A stretch of 64,000 nt of DNA from Conus ventricosus (Eukaryota; Mollusca; Gastropoda; Neogastropoda; Conidae). The notes below the pieces were generated by a model. The model worked only from the letters and a program-made list of their open reading frames with translations. It ran no database searches and was not told the DNA's origin. Where the stretch lies: contig CM031600.1 of NCBI GenBank assembly GCA_018398815.1, forward strand, positions 54,005,437 to 54,069,436, given 5' to 3'. The first letter of the stretch is position 1, and the number at the start of each line of letters is the position of its first letter. The translations under genes were made by a program, and so were the position numbers. Of this stretch, positions 21,535 through 34,597 are shown one piece after another.

Positions 21535-24500
21535 GGAAGCGATCAAACGGAACGTGGGTCTGTTTACTTATAGCATTTTGCACCTCTCTCAAAAAAGCCC
21601 CAAAAAACTGGGACCAGGGGGGTTTTCCCTTTGGGGGGTCCAGTCGAAATGCAAGTAAAAAGAAAGAAAAAAAAAACCCAAAGCAATCGGGGGCTTAAAG
21701 GAATGTTCAAATCTAAAGGGAAAACCGGGTTTAACGCCCAAATTTCCCAAACTTTCCTGGGTTTGGGGAAGGGGACAGCACCGATGAAATTCCTTTTCCC
21801 CAATTTCCCTTTTCACTTCCTCCCCCAATAAAGGGGACGTAAAAAGAGAAATCGGTGGGTTGAGGAAAGAAATCAAAAATTTATGAAAAAAAATAGTACC
21901 CCTCGAAGAAACGGACGTGAGAAAAAACCCAACACGATTGCTCGGGCCACAACCGTAAAATGAAATTTCTGACCACTTTTCAAAAATTTGTTCAGAGAAT
22001 CCAGAACGGGAAAAAGGGTTAAAGGAGGCGCGAAACAAAAACCTAAACCTACCTCAGGTACAGCAAAAACCCCCGGTTTCAACTTTCAAAGGGGGAAAGA
22101 AAAAAAAGAAATAAAAACAAACCCAAAAAGAACGAATTAAACACAAAAAGACCCCCCTTTCCAGGGACGCAATCCCAATGGTAGCGTCATCACGCCCACA
22201 GACTGCTCAAAATTCGAACAAAAAAAAGACCCCAATTTGGGAAAAGGGAAAAGTGAAAAAGGGCTAAAAAGATCTCCATCTGTACTCGCCTTCAGGTTTT
22301 CTTTTTTGAACGGTGTGAAGTCCCCCCACTTGGTCGATTTTTGGTTTCAAAACCTTTTCCCAAAAATCTTCCACTACAAAGGATTTACTGCCCACGCTAA
22401 AGAAAAACCCTTTGTTCCATGGAAAACAAAAGTCGATGAAAATTGTTTTTAAATTGTGGTCTCAATGATTTTCCCCCCAAAAGGGACTTGAATCCTTAGC
22501 AAACTCTTTGCGGAAAACCTTTTAAAACCATCCCTAAAGACATTCCCCAGGGCCACTTTGGGGGTCAGTAAAGGGGCCCCCGTTTCAAACCCCCGAAAAA
22601 AAACAAAAACCCGCGAAATGTTCAACGGGGTTTTTAAACTCAAAACAAATTAAAGAAACCCAAGGGGCCGTCACAGCCATGAAAAATTTTCCTTCCCGGG
22701 CCCCCAGAACACTGAAAGCGGAGCCCACCCGAAACCGAAAGGGCCAGTGTATTGCTGGTAAAAAGGGGGGAACGTTCACCCGTTTTTCCGGAAGAAACCC
22801 TCTGGCAAAAATTTCCGGGATCCCATCTTCCCTCGTTTTCAGGGAAAAAACACGATGTCCCTCCCCCAGTTTTTTCTCGTCAACAGATATTATGATTACC
22901 CTTTTCTCCTGACCGGGGCCCCTTGGGGAACTTCTATGATTTTCTACAAGAGGGTGCTGATCTTCGTAAAATTTAAACAACACTCCCCCGTCAAGAAGGT
23001 CAGTAGTTGTGCTATAATGTCTAGCGATGAAATGAAAAACTGATCGTTTTGTGATAAATATTTGCCGGGGTTCCCATTTGATTTTTTTTTTTTTTTCTAA
23101 CCTGCAAACCCCGGTAGTTTCCCCCAATCCCCCCCCCCCCCCCCCCCTTTTTTTTTGTGTGGGGTTACAATTCCCAAATTTTTTATTCCTCTTCTAGGCC
23201 TTCCCTTTTGTAAAAGGGTTCTCTATTGCTTTTAACTGTTCACCGATTATTTTCCTTTTTGGGGAATTGTCCTTTTTATTTTTATTTAAATTAATTTTCC
23301 CTTTTTGAAATTGGCCCCCCCTCGAAGCCCTTGAAAAAATTTTGATGGAAAACCCAAGAGGACTTTAAATTTATATAAAAGGAACTCCCGGTGGGAATTA
23401 AAAAGTTTTGGAAAATTTTCCCAACAACATCTTGAAGCCAGCTCCAGGCCCTCTTTCCCTTCAATCATAAATGTGTCTAAAAAACGACTTCCCACGACTG
23501 GATCTTTTCTTTTCCCCGCCTGGGGTTTAACAAGAAACTGGTGACAATGGGGAAACCCCTGCAGCCATTTATTAAATCCCCAGTTATTTTACCACCCCCT
23601 TCAGTCCCCTATCCAACGGGCCCCTTTAGACTTGTGTTTTTGTGCAGTTTCGGGTTCCCTTTGACAATTCTCAAAGGTCTTAAACATTTGGTTCTCGGGT
23701 ATTTCCCAAAGGGGGGCATTGATAGAAATTCAAAACGGGTCCCTAACTAAACTTTAAAAGTTTTAAATGGTTAATTGCGGGGGCCTTTAAATAAACATGC
23801 CCCTTTTTGGGATAGAACTTTGCCCAAAAGGGCAGCTAAAAACCGTTTGGGTAAAAACCCTACCCAAGACCCCCCCTGTCTTTAAATGAGGAAAAGTTTT
23901 CCGAGGCCTTGGCCTAAATCCCTATTTAAAACAGATCATTTTGCAATTGACTTGTTTTTAATCCCCCCCTTAAAGGGCCCCCCGAGCTGTACGGGCCCAA
24001 AACTTATGATAACCTTTGGGGAGTGATCTTTTCCCCTGTTTTTTCCCTTTTAAAAGGGATTTGTTGAGCCAAGATGACAGTAAGGATAAAACCCCAAAGT
24101 TTGTTACAAGCGAGGACGGGGCCCAAATTTCAATCTGTGCAATTTCAAAATGATGTAAATTTTCTTTTGATAAATCTGAAAATTGAATCTATTCAGTCTT
24201 TTTAAACTATTCACTACTGCATCAGTGGTGGGAAATTTTCCGATTTTTTAGTAAATTCAAAATCCCCCAAAACAGGGGGTTTAAAGTGGGGTTTGGACAA
24301 AACCCTTGCAAAAACGCTGTTGATTAAAAATAAAAGCACGTTTAAATGTACGAAAAATTTAAAAAAGGTTTAAAGGGAGCAAAACCTTTTTAGAACTGCC
24401 AAGAATCAAAGGAAAAAAGAAATTAAAAATGCAAACACTAGGGCCCATCATTTTTTTTTAAATGAAATAAGTGAAAAATGAAATCAATAAAATTTGGAAA

Positions 24501-27410
24501 AAGACCCATGAAATGAAAAACGGAATTTTTTTTCCCCTGATTTTCCAACCCTAATGGGTGCTTTTTAAAATTTCCGGGGGAAATTTTTTAACAAAAAAAG
24601 CAGAACATTTGCTGAATGTTTTAAAAAAAACAGCTCCTTGTTTTTTACAGCCCAATGGGGCCTTGGGGAAAAAAACCACTAATAAAGAAATGTAGTTTTT
24701 CCCGGTAAAAATAATGTTTATCTAAATGCTGATATTACGTCTCGGGAATTACATTTTTATTTCTTAATTGTCAAATTTCGAAAAGGGTTCTTTTGGTTTA
24801 GATGCCTTTTTCTAATGAAATATTAAAAATTACCAAAAAATTTTGTTTTATTTCTACATGAAATTTTTAATAAATTTTGGGATTAAAGGGGAAACCCTAC
24901 CCCCTATGGAGAGACCCCATTATATTCCAATTTTAAAAAAAGGGAAAATCAATGACAAACAAAAATTAGCTATCGACCTATAGCTTTACATTAAATGTCT
25001 GAAAACTAATGGAGAAAAATTTTTTTTTAAAAGTTGGGACATACTTTTGTGAAAAAACCGCTTTCCCCGAAAACCGGGCCGGTTTTAGAAAGGGCGGGTC
25101 TACAAATTTGATCATTTGAAAAGCCCAAAAACGCAGTTTAAAAACCCCAGTTTGCTAAAAACCAAAACGTTTCGCCACTTTTTCGATATCAACAAGGCTT
25201 TTGACCCAAGTTTGGCATATAGGTTTTTATATAAATTAAAAACCAGGTCTCTTGGTCAATTTATAAATTTTTTTAAAACTTTTCCTGCCCAACAGAAGTT
25301 TCAGACAAAAAGGGGGCCTTATTTTTTCACCCCAAAAGTTTACTAGATAAGGTATCCCCAACTCTGTAAATCGCCCCTCTTCCTTTAAATTTTAACAATT
25401 TGATTTCCCCTAAAACATTTAAAAAAACGTTAATTTGGGATTAAAATAGCGGATGACATCTGTTATGGTTGAACGCCACTTTAAAAAAGGAACACTTTTA
25501 AAAAAAGACCCTTTAAATTTAAATTAAAAAGAAAAATATAAAAAAGAGTTAAAACAACATTCAAACTTCTTTGTCTGATAATGGCTTTTTGCCTGTCGGC
25601 TGAAAAATCCCGTTTTGATTTTTATTTGATGCGGGGGGTCTGCACAAAATTTACTCCTAACTTCAAAGTACAAATTACCACATTGAGCGACACTTCTGAG
25701 AAAAAATTCCTTGGTGTCCCAATTTATGTCAAATTTTTTTGGGGAAATTTTTCATTTTAAAAACACATAATAAATCAAGCCCGAAATCTTTAAATCTGCT
25801 CAAATTTTAATAGCAAACAAATTTGGGGCCAGGAAAAAAAAAGTTTAAAAACATTTTTCTTCTGTTTTATTTAAAAACCCAAAATTTGTCATATGCACAG
25901 GGGTTTTTTTTAGTGCCCCAAAGTATTTAAAAAAAAAAGCTTCAGTGTATAGACTTAAGGTTTCAGATTGCCCTTGGTTTCCTTTTTCTGCTTCGCTTTG
26001 GGAAACATCCCATGAAGCTGGTGTTTTTACCTTTAAAAAAATGACCATCGTGAATACCCTGCGCAAAGGGTACATTTTTTCGCTCCCTCCCCATTGAAAG
26101 TCCCAAAACCAAAAAAAACGGGATAGAGGTCTAAATGTAGATTTTCCCCAAAACGTGCAAAAAACAATTCGACCACAAAAAAACAAAAACCAATATTTTT
26201 CATTTGGTTGAAAATTTTTCCCAGGTATCAATCAAAAAAACTTGTGTGCTTTTTTTCCCTTTAATTCCCCGTCCCCAAACTGGGCTCTTAAAAACCAAAA
26301 ATTGATTATAACAAATTTTTTATATATTTTAAAACCCTGTAACATTAATATTTAGCTTGCGAAGCCAAAAAAAACATATCAATGATTGTTATCGTTAACC
26401 TTTGTTAAAAAACTATACATGGGTCTCTATTAAACAATAATGCTGGGTTTTGGCTTTTATTATTTTTAAAAAAATTTAAAGTCCCTTTATTTTTGGGGGA
26501 AATCGTCCATTTTTACAGGGCCCAACTTTTAGCAATATTAAAAGGGCCCTAGATAAACATAAATGAATTATCATTTTTCTGTTATGGTATTCTCTTTTGT
26601 GTAGATTTTTAAAAAGTTCTTCAAGTTTTGAATCTACAAATTCAAAAAAATTGTGAAATGGATCAGAAATTAAAATTCAAACACAACATTATGTCAAGAG
26701 GTATAATAGTTTTAAATTTTTTGGGTTCCTTCCCCTTTCTTCATAAACCGGGAAATGAATGGGCGACAGGATTGCTCGAAGGGGGGCAAACAATTCTGCA
26801 ATCGGCTTTTATTCCAAAATTCCCCTTTAGCTTTTCATGAAAGGGTATTCTCTTTACAAAAGCCTTTTTGAAAAAATTTGGGGGGAATACTTTCAAAGAA
26901 AGGGTTCTCCCCCCCTACATTTAAAACCCCACCTTTTTATACTTGTTGTACGACTCTCGACAAGTAAAATTTTTAAAAAGGGGGTTCCTCATAAAACCAG
27001 TTTAAAACCCTAATTTAAACATGGATTATACCCCAAAACCAGTAGACAAATTTCCTCCTTATTAAATTTTGGTTAAAAAAAAATGCATTCAAAAAAAAAT
27101 ATTTAAGAATATTCGAATTTTTGCTTATGGGGGCCCTTTAAAATTTTACAAAAAACCCTTTTTTATACTTTTGCCCCACCTTTTTTATTTTCCCATTTTT
27201 GAGTTTCGAAAGGATGCTTTAAAAAATGCAAAATCCAGGGTAAACCCTGACTCCCCTTTTTAAAAATTTTCGAAATTTTTTGTTAAAACCCCGTTTTGGG
27301 TCAATCCCGTAATTGCTGTTTTATGATCTTTTTTGTACGTTTTTTTTTTTTACTTTTGATGTCTTTTTTTTATTTTTTTTTTTAATTTTTTTAAAGAGTT
27401 TCTCCTCCCT
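21535..27410 (+). mobile_element. LINE with RNase H inserted in a CA microsatellite (L1 only)
   Basis: About 5.9 kb absent from L2. Both edges lie in CA repeat, so exact ends and any target duplication are blurred. In order on the + strand: a possible ORF1 with a Lys/Arg/Cys-rich stretch (22600-22900), endonuclease (about 23300-23950), reverse transcriptase (about 24900-25760), a linker, RNase H (about 26450-26790), and a T-rich 3' part. The RNase H points to the I group of LINEs (I, Nimb, Ingi-like). Length is near full size for that group. Confidence 0.75.
23300..26900 (+). pseudogene. Endonuclease-RT-RNase H ORF2 remnant
   Basis: Pieces visible in shifting frames: LNKHAPFWDR near 23790 (EN), KTDHFAID at 23928-23951 (the Asp-His motif closing the EN domain), YRPIAL at 24971-24988, FDINKAFD at 25182-25205 (RT motif A), IADD at 25446-25457 (catalytic Asp pair), KFLGVP near 25704, and PGNEWATG near 26750 with the alternate-frame DRIARRGAN (RNase H end). 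Each block is in the right order and spacing. Frameshifts are so dense, and so like those in the flanking L1 exons, that the real element may be intact. Confidence 0.75.
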
Positions 27411-27690
27411 CACACATACACGCCCCACAGCCACGCACGCACCGGGGGGGCACCCCGTACCCCACGCTGCATGCACACACTACCCAGCTGCATGCACACA
27501 CTCAAACAAAAACACCACACCAACAACCACCCACAAACACACATTTTTAAATCAATTTAGTGAAAAAAGTTAAATTGAAGAACAACCAAAAAACAACACA
27601 CAAAACACACACAACAAAACCCCCCAAAACCCCACCACACACACACACAACACACACACCACACACAACACACACACAGGGGGCACAGGG
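27410..27690. repeat. CA-rich microsatellite right of the LINE
   Basis: CA, CACC and CACACAA repeats with a short GC-rich interruption (about 27443-27462). The counterpart in L2 is the uninterrupted CA block at 32517-32668. Confidence 0.85.
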
Positions 27691-27832
27691 GGCGTTCGCC
27701 CTCACGCACACCACGGGCAGGGGAAAAACCTCATGTGGTCAAAACATCCCGAGGGAAAGTTCCCGTACACAAATTTGTATGAGACAAAAAAATCTGCTTT
27801 CGTCCTAATTTTAAACATTTTCTTTGAAAAAG

Positions 27833-27987
27833 CTGCGAAATGAAATTTCGGATTTGGGCCCCCAAACCCTCAAAGAGCTGACGCTTTACCACAGCAGTGA
27901 ACCCCCAACCCCCGTATCTGTTTCCAGTTCCCCCCCTTAACCCCCTCGGGGGGCCCCCCCTTTTTTTACAGTCACCCCAGTGGCAAA
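27833..27987 (+). pseudogene. Esterase exon B (L1 copy, frame-broken)
   Basis: Counterpart of 32823-32955. The acceptor AG and AATTTCGGATTTGGG, AAAGAGCTGACGCTT and CCAGTGGCAAAGG pieces are clear, but C, G and A runs are inflated, so no frame is continuous. Confidence 0.65.
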
Positions 27988-30544
27988 GGGAGCGTTACAA
28001 TTCCCAAAAAGTAAAATTCGTTGGCCCCCCTGGCAGACCGTCGAGTCAGGGTTTCAGTTCCGTTTTTTCCCTTTCATTTAGATGAGAACTTGAAAAACAA
28101 AACCAGAAGAAATCTCTCTTTTGGAATGCATCACTCCCATCTTAACCCTAACTCTTTAAATAAAACCCACACCCTGAACCCTGACCCCGATTAAAAATAG
28201 TTTTTATAAAAACCCTATAAAAAAACCCTTTGTGTATAAATCGTTTCTTGGGAGTTTTAAGTAAGGGGGGGGGGGGGGGAGGGAATGGGATCTATCATCT
28301 CGTCCTCCATAGGGTATAGAAAGAAAAAAACGCGCGCCCATCGCTGTTTAGAAAAATTAAGGGGTTTAAACCCCGACGGCGTCAAATTTTAAAGAAAGGA
28401 AATTTTTTCCGCCCCTCTGGTATTTTAAAAGTTTTTGGTGTGTGAGGTTAGAGTTGGAAAACCCTTTTGTGTTTCCCAGAAGTTTTTATCCCCTTTTGGG
28501 TGTGGGGGTAAAACCCGATATAAAAAGTCCTTTTGGGGGAGAACTTTGGGAGTTTGTATTTAGCATGGAAAAGGGCTGTTATTGGGGGTGATGGGGCCCC
28601 CCGTAACGTAATAAATCTGCAAGCATACGACTTTCAAAAAAACACACTGGGCATTCAACCTTTAAATTTTTTTTTTTTTTTTGGCCATTCTTGCCCGTTC
28701 GCAGCTCTGTGTCTGTCAGTAAAATTTTCCCTCCGTTTTTAAAACCCCCTTTTTTTCGATAGGATTTTTTTTCCAGCTTTTTGATTGAGAAGTTCTTCTC
28801 TACATCATTCCCGACCATACTGGCCTTTACTTTGTTTTTGGGCCCTTTTTTCAGTTTAAAAAAAAGCGGGTCAGGGGTTTTTGTTTAAAACTAGTCTCGG
28901 TTTTGAACTCCCTATCCCTGTCATCCAAACCCTTCTCGGCATTTTATTGAAATTTGGGTTTTTTTATCGCCTCCGGGCGAGGGGGTTTTGCTTTCCCCCC
29001 GTCTGGGTTTTGTGTGGGGTGTGGTGTGTGGGGTGTGTGGTTTTGGTGTGTGTGTGTGGTTTGTGTGTGTTTTGTAAGAAGGGGCAAAAACTGACGGGTT
29101 TAAAATCACAGGGAAAATTGGTGGAAATATGGAATGTGGGCCCTGATGAAAATCGTTAAAATTTTTATGCGGATCCATCAGAGACAGCCCCGAATTCGAT
29201 CATCAAGATGGCGCAAAAAGGTTTAACGAAACTTGATGGAAAGAAGAAAACTGGCGCAAAACACCCCCTCAAGGCCCCTTTCATTTTAAAAGGGGGGATC
29301 TGTGGTGTCACACAATAGCCCATTTCCCCCTTGAAAAAACTGAAAATGCCCCTCTTTTTCTTGTCACCCCCAACCCCCCCCCATCCACCCCCCTTTGATT
29401 TTCAAAGTCATCAAGCTTTAATACCCCCCCCCCCCCTTTTTTTTTTTTTATGTGCACACACACACACACACACACACAAAAACAACACACACACCCCCCC
29501 ACATACAAAACACACCACACACAAACACACACACACAATTTAAAACAACACAAAACCCCAACCCAAAACACCACACCAAACCACCACACACACCACAACC
29601 ACACACAACAACATAATACCCCCCCCACACACACACACACAACACACATACATACACACACCACACAAAACACAAAACCCCAAAACCCCACACACCACAC
29701 ACAAAACATATACATATCCCTAACTTTTAAAAATATTATATATATTTTATACACATAATTATTTTAAAATAAAAAATATATAAATTAATATACATAAACT
29801 AGTTTAGGTTTTGACAAAAGGATCGTTTTAGAGCCGTCACCTCACCAGAAAAAAAAAAAACCCCGTCTCGAAAAAAAAACAGACACCAATATCTAGGGCC
29901 TCATCTGCTAACCCCAGTAGGGAGGCTGTTGGCCTCCTTTTAAAATTAAAGGGGGATAAAAAGAATTTCCTGCTGAAGTTTGCTTTCCATTCCGCTTGAT
30001 TTAACAACTGTAATTTAAGAAGAAAAAGTGGGGGGGAAAAAAGTACCCAAAAAAAAAGAAACAAACAAAAGACAGCAAGAACAACTGACAACCAAAAAAG
30101 CACAAAAGCTACAAAATTTCCCCATGCAACAATGCCCTGTTGGGCACAGTGCTACACAATTTTACAGCACGAGCCCGTTTCCGAGGTTTAAACCTTTTTG
30201 TACCGTAGTCACCAGAGGGAAAACACAAACATGCGCATTATAACCCTTTTAAAATTTAAAAAATTAAACTTTACCGACTTTTTTTGAAAAAAGGTGGGTG
30301 TTTGGGCCCCGAATAAAAAAGAAAACAAAAGAGGAGAGAGAAGAAAAGAGAGAGAGAGAGAGAGGGGGAGAGAGGGGAGAGAGGGGAGAGAGAAGAGAGA
30401 GGGGAAAACAAAATTCTTTATTTACGAGGATAATGAAAAAGCCTAACGTGCTTTTTTTTCATCCAGTCCTCGCCCCGAGGGAGGGGCTACAAATCAAATG
30501 AAAACAATTAATGTAAGAAACAAAGAAGCAAGCAAAAACGGTTT
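27988..30544. other. Esterase intron, L1 copy
   Basis: Non-coding. Matches 32956-35404, including a poly-G run (28266-28279), GT repeats (about 29007-29072), CA-rich DNA (29455-29705) and a GA microsatellite (30330-30400). A GGTTTAAACCCCGACGGCG segment (about 28360) resembles a tRNA T-arm (B box), but no tRNA body surrounds it. Confidence 0.6.
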
Positions 30545-30953
30545 AAGTAATCATAGAGGAACATCAAAAGAAAATAGAAGATAAAAGAAAACAAAACAAA
30601 AATAAGAAAAATAAAAAACAAAACAACAACAAAAAATAAAAACCCCCCAAAAAAAAAAAAAAAAAAAATAGAATAACCCAAAAATGAAGAGGAAAGGGGA
30701 AACGGGGGGGGGGAATTTAGGGGGGCGGGGGAAAAATATGTAAGGTACTACAAAAGTACAAGATTGGGTTTTATGAAAACCCCCCAGTGAAGGAAATTTA
30801 CAAAATGCGTACATATTTTTGAACACACAAATTCACGCCGTTCCACGCATAGAGAGAGAGAGACAGAGAGGGAGAGAGAGAGCAAGGGCCCCAACATGTA
30901 TTTTATTTTTTTGCAAAGCAAAGAAAATCCGTAAAAGGAAATTTAACAAAGTG
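30545..30953. repeat. 0.4 kb stub of the R repeat
   Basis: Matches 1-410 of R1 and 35405-35815 of R2 (TAATCATAGAGGAACATCAA onward), with L1-type errors, and ends abruptly at AACAAAGTG. The next base starts RTE-like LINE sequence. The break falls where L2 begins, so it is a true rearrangement breakpoint or a contig join. Confidence 0.8.
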
Positions 30954-31745
30954 ATTCCGCTGACGACCTGGCGCTCTGTCACACAGCCACAGCCGATGCA
31001 GGACAAGACCACTCGCTTGGAGACCACATCAGCGGGACAGGGCTCAAGATTAACAGGAAGAAGACCGAGCTGATGAAAATCAACACCACTGCCAACACAC
31101 CAGTCACAGGTCGATGGAGAGCCCATCAGGGAGGTGGAGTCTTTCGTCTACCTGGGAAGCGTGGTTGACCAACAGGGAGGCACGGACCGAGACGTCACAG
31201 CCAGAATCGGCAAGGCATAGAGCAGCTTTCGTCATGCTCAAGAACATCTGGGATCTGGAGGAATCAGCATAAGAACCAAACTCCGCATCTTCAACTCCAA
31301 TGTGAAATCAGTTCTGCTCTACGGATGCGAGACGTGGCGAACAACACAGACGATGCAACAAAAGATTCAGACATTCTTCAACACCTGTCTGAGGCGCATC
31401 TACAAAATCCGATGGCAGGACAAGGTCCGAAACGAAGATCTGTGGGAGCGTGCGGGACAGGAACAGTGGCCAAGCAGATACTGCGAAGGAAGTGGGGCTG
31501 GATCGGACACACCCTCAGGAAGCCAGCATCCAGCACCACACGCCAAGCCCTGACCTGGAACCCGCAGGGAAAGAGAAAGAGAGGCCGGCCTCGCAACAGC
31601 TGGAGACGAGACACTGAGGCGGAGTTGAAACAACAAGGGACAAACTGGACTGGAATGACAGAACAGCCCAGAACAGAGTGCGATGGCGAGGGTCGTTGAT
31701 GGCCTATGCTCCACCGGGAGCGACGGCCATAAATGAAATGAAGTA
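30954..31745 (+). mobile_element. RTE-like LINE 3' end (L2)
   Basis: C-terminal quarter of a reverse transcriptase ORF of the endonuclease-RT type. Visible pieces: VESFVYLGS-type residues (about 31135), KSVLLYGCETWRTTQTMQQK (about 31305), TFFNTCLRRIYKIRWQDKV, RKWGWIGHTLRKP (about 31484), then GKRKRGRPRNSWRRDTEAEL (about 31568). The catalytic RT core is absent, so the copy is 5'-truncated. The end near GCGACGGCCATAAATGAAATG resembles an RTE-type short 3' tail. Two frame changes are present. Confidence 0.8.
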
Positions 31746-31879
31746 ATACATTGCATTGCGTTCTCAGATCCACACAATAAACGAGACATAAAAAATCATA
31801 ACAGTATTGTTACTGTAATGGTGGCTTACGTTGTTAACGGGGTATCTTCACCGGTGGTGGGGATTTGATTAACGGACAG

Positions 31880-32062
31880 ACCCGAAGACGATGGCTTAAC
31901 TCTGGAGGAGTTTCGGAGCGGACTTCACGATCTGGTGGCCTGGTACGTCAGTCGCTACTCCAGTCTGGACGTTGACGCCATCGAGGCCGCCCTGCTGGAG
32001 GCCTACGTCACGGCCCCAACGTCACGCATGACCCCAAACTGATCAGAGAGGCCGCTATGCAG
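31880..32062 (+). CDS. Carboxylesterase/cholinesterase-family exon A (L2)
   Basis: Starts after ACGGACAG and reads DGLTLEEFRSGLHDLVAWYV then SLDVDAIEAALLEAYVT. After an apparent one-base loss at about 32012 it continues DPKLIREAAMQ to the donor ATGCAG/GTGACT. This corresponds to the helical segment before the DxxFxxP strand of the esterase fold. The start is inferred from the acceptor and from an in-frame stop just upstream. An unusual acceptor without a strong pyrimidine tract lowers certainty on the 5' edge. Confidence 0.7.
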
Positions 32063-32104
32063 GTGACTGTTAGGCAAGTGATGACAAGGATGACGTGTTA
32101 TGCA

Positions 32105-32243
32105 AGTGATGACAAGGATGACGTCGACGACGACAACGACGATGATGACGAGGACAACTCCGTGACGTCGACGACGACGACGACGACGATGATGAGAACA
32201 ACTATGATATGATGATGGTATGAGTAATAAGGCGTTTATGTGG

Positions 32244-32279
<36 letters not shown>

Positions 32280-32285
32280 GGATGA
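32105..32285. repeat. GAC/GAT trinucleotide repeats
   Basis: (GACGAC)n then (GAT)n with interruptions, just inside the intron after exon A. L1 has shorter, corrupted versions. Confidence 0.85.
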
Positions 32286-32512
32286 TTGTGACAACAATTC
32301 ATGTTTGGAGATACAGGTGTATATCTGGATGATTACCACGATGGTCGATCGTGATGATAACGACATTGATGATAGAGGATGAAGATACATACACACATTA
32401 AAACACAGGCGCACGCGCATGCAGACACAAATGCACACACATACATACGCACACACTCAAACATCTTGCACGAACGCATGCAAACATGCTTACACATGCG
32501 CCGCGCGCGCAA

Positions 32513-32516
<4 letters not shown>

Positions 32517-32551
<35 letters not shown>

Positions 32552-32668
32552 ACACACACACACACACCAACACACAAACACCCCGCACACCGCACACACA
32601 CACACACACACACACCACACACACACACACACACACAACACACACACACACACACACACACTCACACC
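32517..32668. repeat. (CA)n, the empty site for the L1 LINE
   Basis: About 150 bp of CA with CCACA interruptions. In L1 the equivalent point is split by 5.9 kb of LINE. Confidence 0.88.
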
Positions 32669-32822
32669 ACACTCACTCAGGGACACAGGGACGTTCGCAC
32701 TCACGCACACACACGTGCAGGCACACTCATGTGGTACACACATACAGAGGAAATGTTCACGTACACATTAGTATGAGACAAATCATGCTGCTTTCGTCTA
32801 ATTTTATCATCCTTTGAAACAG

Positions 32823-32955
32823 CTGCGAACTGATTACGGATTTGTGGCCCCAACCATCAAAGAGCTGACGCTGACCACAGCAGTGAACCCCAACCCTCAG
32901 TATCTGTACCAGTTCTCCTACCGCTCGGCCAATCGACAGTCACCACAGTGGCAAG
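32823..32955 (+). CDS. Carboxylesterase/cholinesterase-family exon B (L2)
   Basis: 133 nt exon, acceptor GAAACAG, donor GGCAAG/GTAGCG. It reads LRTDYGFVAPTIKELTL then PQYLYQFSYRSANRQSPQWQ. The family hallmark is the D..F..P helix start followed by the YLY.F.yR strand and a W.G turn leading to the catalytic His exon. It ends in phase 1 and fits exon C (GC GCA GAA CAT) without a gap. The intron to exon C in R2 would be about 12.7 kb and holds the CR1-like LINE. Confidence 0.85.
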
Positions 32956-33937
32956 GTAGCGTCTACAATTCTAATGTAACTTCTGTTGGCCCCATGGCAG
33001 ACCGTCGAGTCAGGTTTGCAGTGTCCGTTTTCCTGCATTTGAGATGAGAACTTGAATAACAAAACAGAAGACTCTCTACTTTTGGAATGCATCACTCTTA
33101 TCTTAACCCTAACTCTTAACTAGACCCACACCCTGAACCCTGACCTTGATTAAAACATAGTTGTATAAAACCATATAAAAACCTTCGTGTATAAATCGTG
33201 TTGCAGTGTAAGTAAGGGGGGGGGGGGGGGAGGGAATGAGGATCTATCAGTCTCGTCCTCCATAGATAATAGAAAGAAAGAACGCGCGCCTATCGCTGTC
33301 AGAACTTAAGGGTTCAAACCCCGACGGCGCTCATTTATAAAGAAAGGCCATTTTTGCCGCCCATCTGGCTATTTTAACGTTCTGGTGTGTGTGAGGTTAG
33401 AGTTGGAATACCTTTTGTGTTCTAGAATGTTTTTATCCGTCTGGGTGTGGACGGTAAACCTGATATAATGTACCCTTTTGCCGAGAACTGTGCAGTTCGT
33501 ATATAGCATGTAGAAAGTCTGTTATCTGGGATGATGACAGCCCGTAACGTTAATAGAATCTGCAAGCATACGACTTTCAAAGAAGCACACTGACATTCAA
33601 CCTTTACATTTTTTTGTTTTGTTTTTGGACCATTCTTGCTGTCTCGTCAGCTCTGTGTCTGTCAGTAAGGATTCCGTCCGTTTGAAAACCACTTCTTTTC
33701 AGATAGGATTTTTTTTCCAGCTTGTGATTGAGAAGTTCTTCTGTACAGTCATACTGACCACTACTGTGCCTTTACTTTGTTCAGTGCCTTTGTTCAGTTT
33801 AAACGCGATGGTCAGGCTTCTGCTAAATCTAGTCTCGCGTGTGAACTCGCCTATCCCTGTCATCCAAACGTTTCGGCATTTATTGATTGGTTTGTTTTAT
33901 CGCCTCCGTCGAGGGAGTTATGCTTTCCCACGTCTGG

Positions 33938-34011
<74 letters not shown>

Positions 34012-34367
34012 TGACGCAAAAACTGACGGATCAAAATCACAGAAACTTGGTGGAAATATGGAATGTGGCCCCAGTGATGACTCGTTAAATTTGATGCGGT
34101 CCGATCAGAGACAGATCCAGAATTCGATCATCAAGATGGCGCAAAAAGGATGTAACGAAACTTGATGGAAAGAAGAAATTGGCGCAGAACACACTCAGCC
34201 GTTTCATTTTAGAGCGGATCTGTGGTGTCACACATATAGACTATTGCCTCCTTGATGAAACTGAAGCTGCCTCTCTTTATCTCGTCACCCCCACCCCCTC
34301 CCATCCACCCCCACTTCGATTTTCAAAGTCATCAAGCTTTACATACAAGAAATTTTATTTTTTATGT

Positions 34368-34417
<50 letters not shown>

Positions 34418-34428
34418 ACACACACACA

Positions 34429-34488
<60 letters not shown>

Positions 34489-34497
34489 ACACAAACA

Positions 34498-34535
<38 letters not shown>

Positions 34536-34549
34536 CACCACACACCACA

Positions 34550-34597
<48 letters not shown>

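Larger units (their letters stand above)
20169..30544. repeat. L1: second, low-quality copy of the L region
   Basis: 20169-21530 matches 31115-32520, and about 27600-30544 matches 32660-35404. L1 has an extra 5.9 kb in the middle. Differences are dominated by lengthened or shortened homopolymers and replaced bases beside runs (GGGG, CCCC, AAAA, TTTT), which is typical of unpolished long-read consensus. Confidence 0.85.

Noticed and set aside
22585..23127. 180-codon - strand open frame
   Set aside because: Antisense to the ORF1 side of a + strand LINE in a low-quality segment.
33300..33335. tRNA-like T-arm (GGTTCAAACCCC)
   Set aside because: No D-arm, anticodon arm or matching acceptor stem around it; B-box resemblance alone is not enough.
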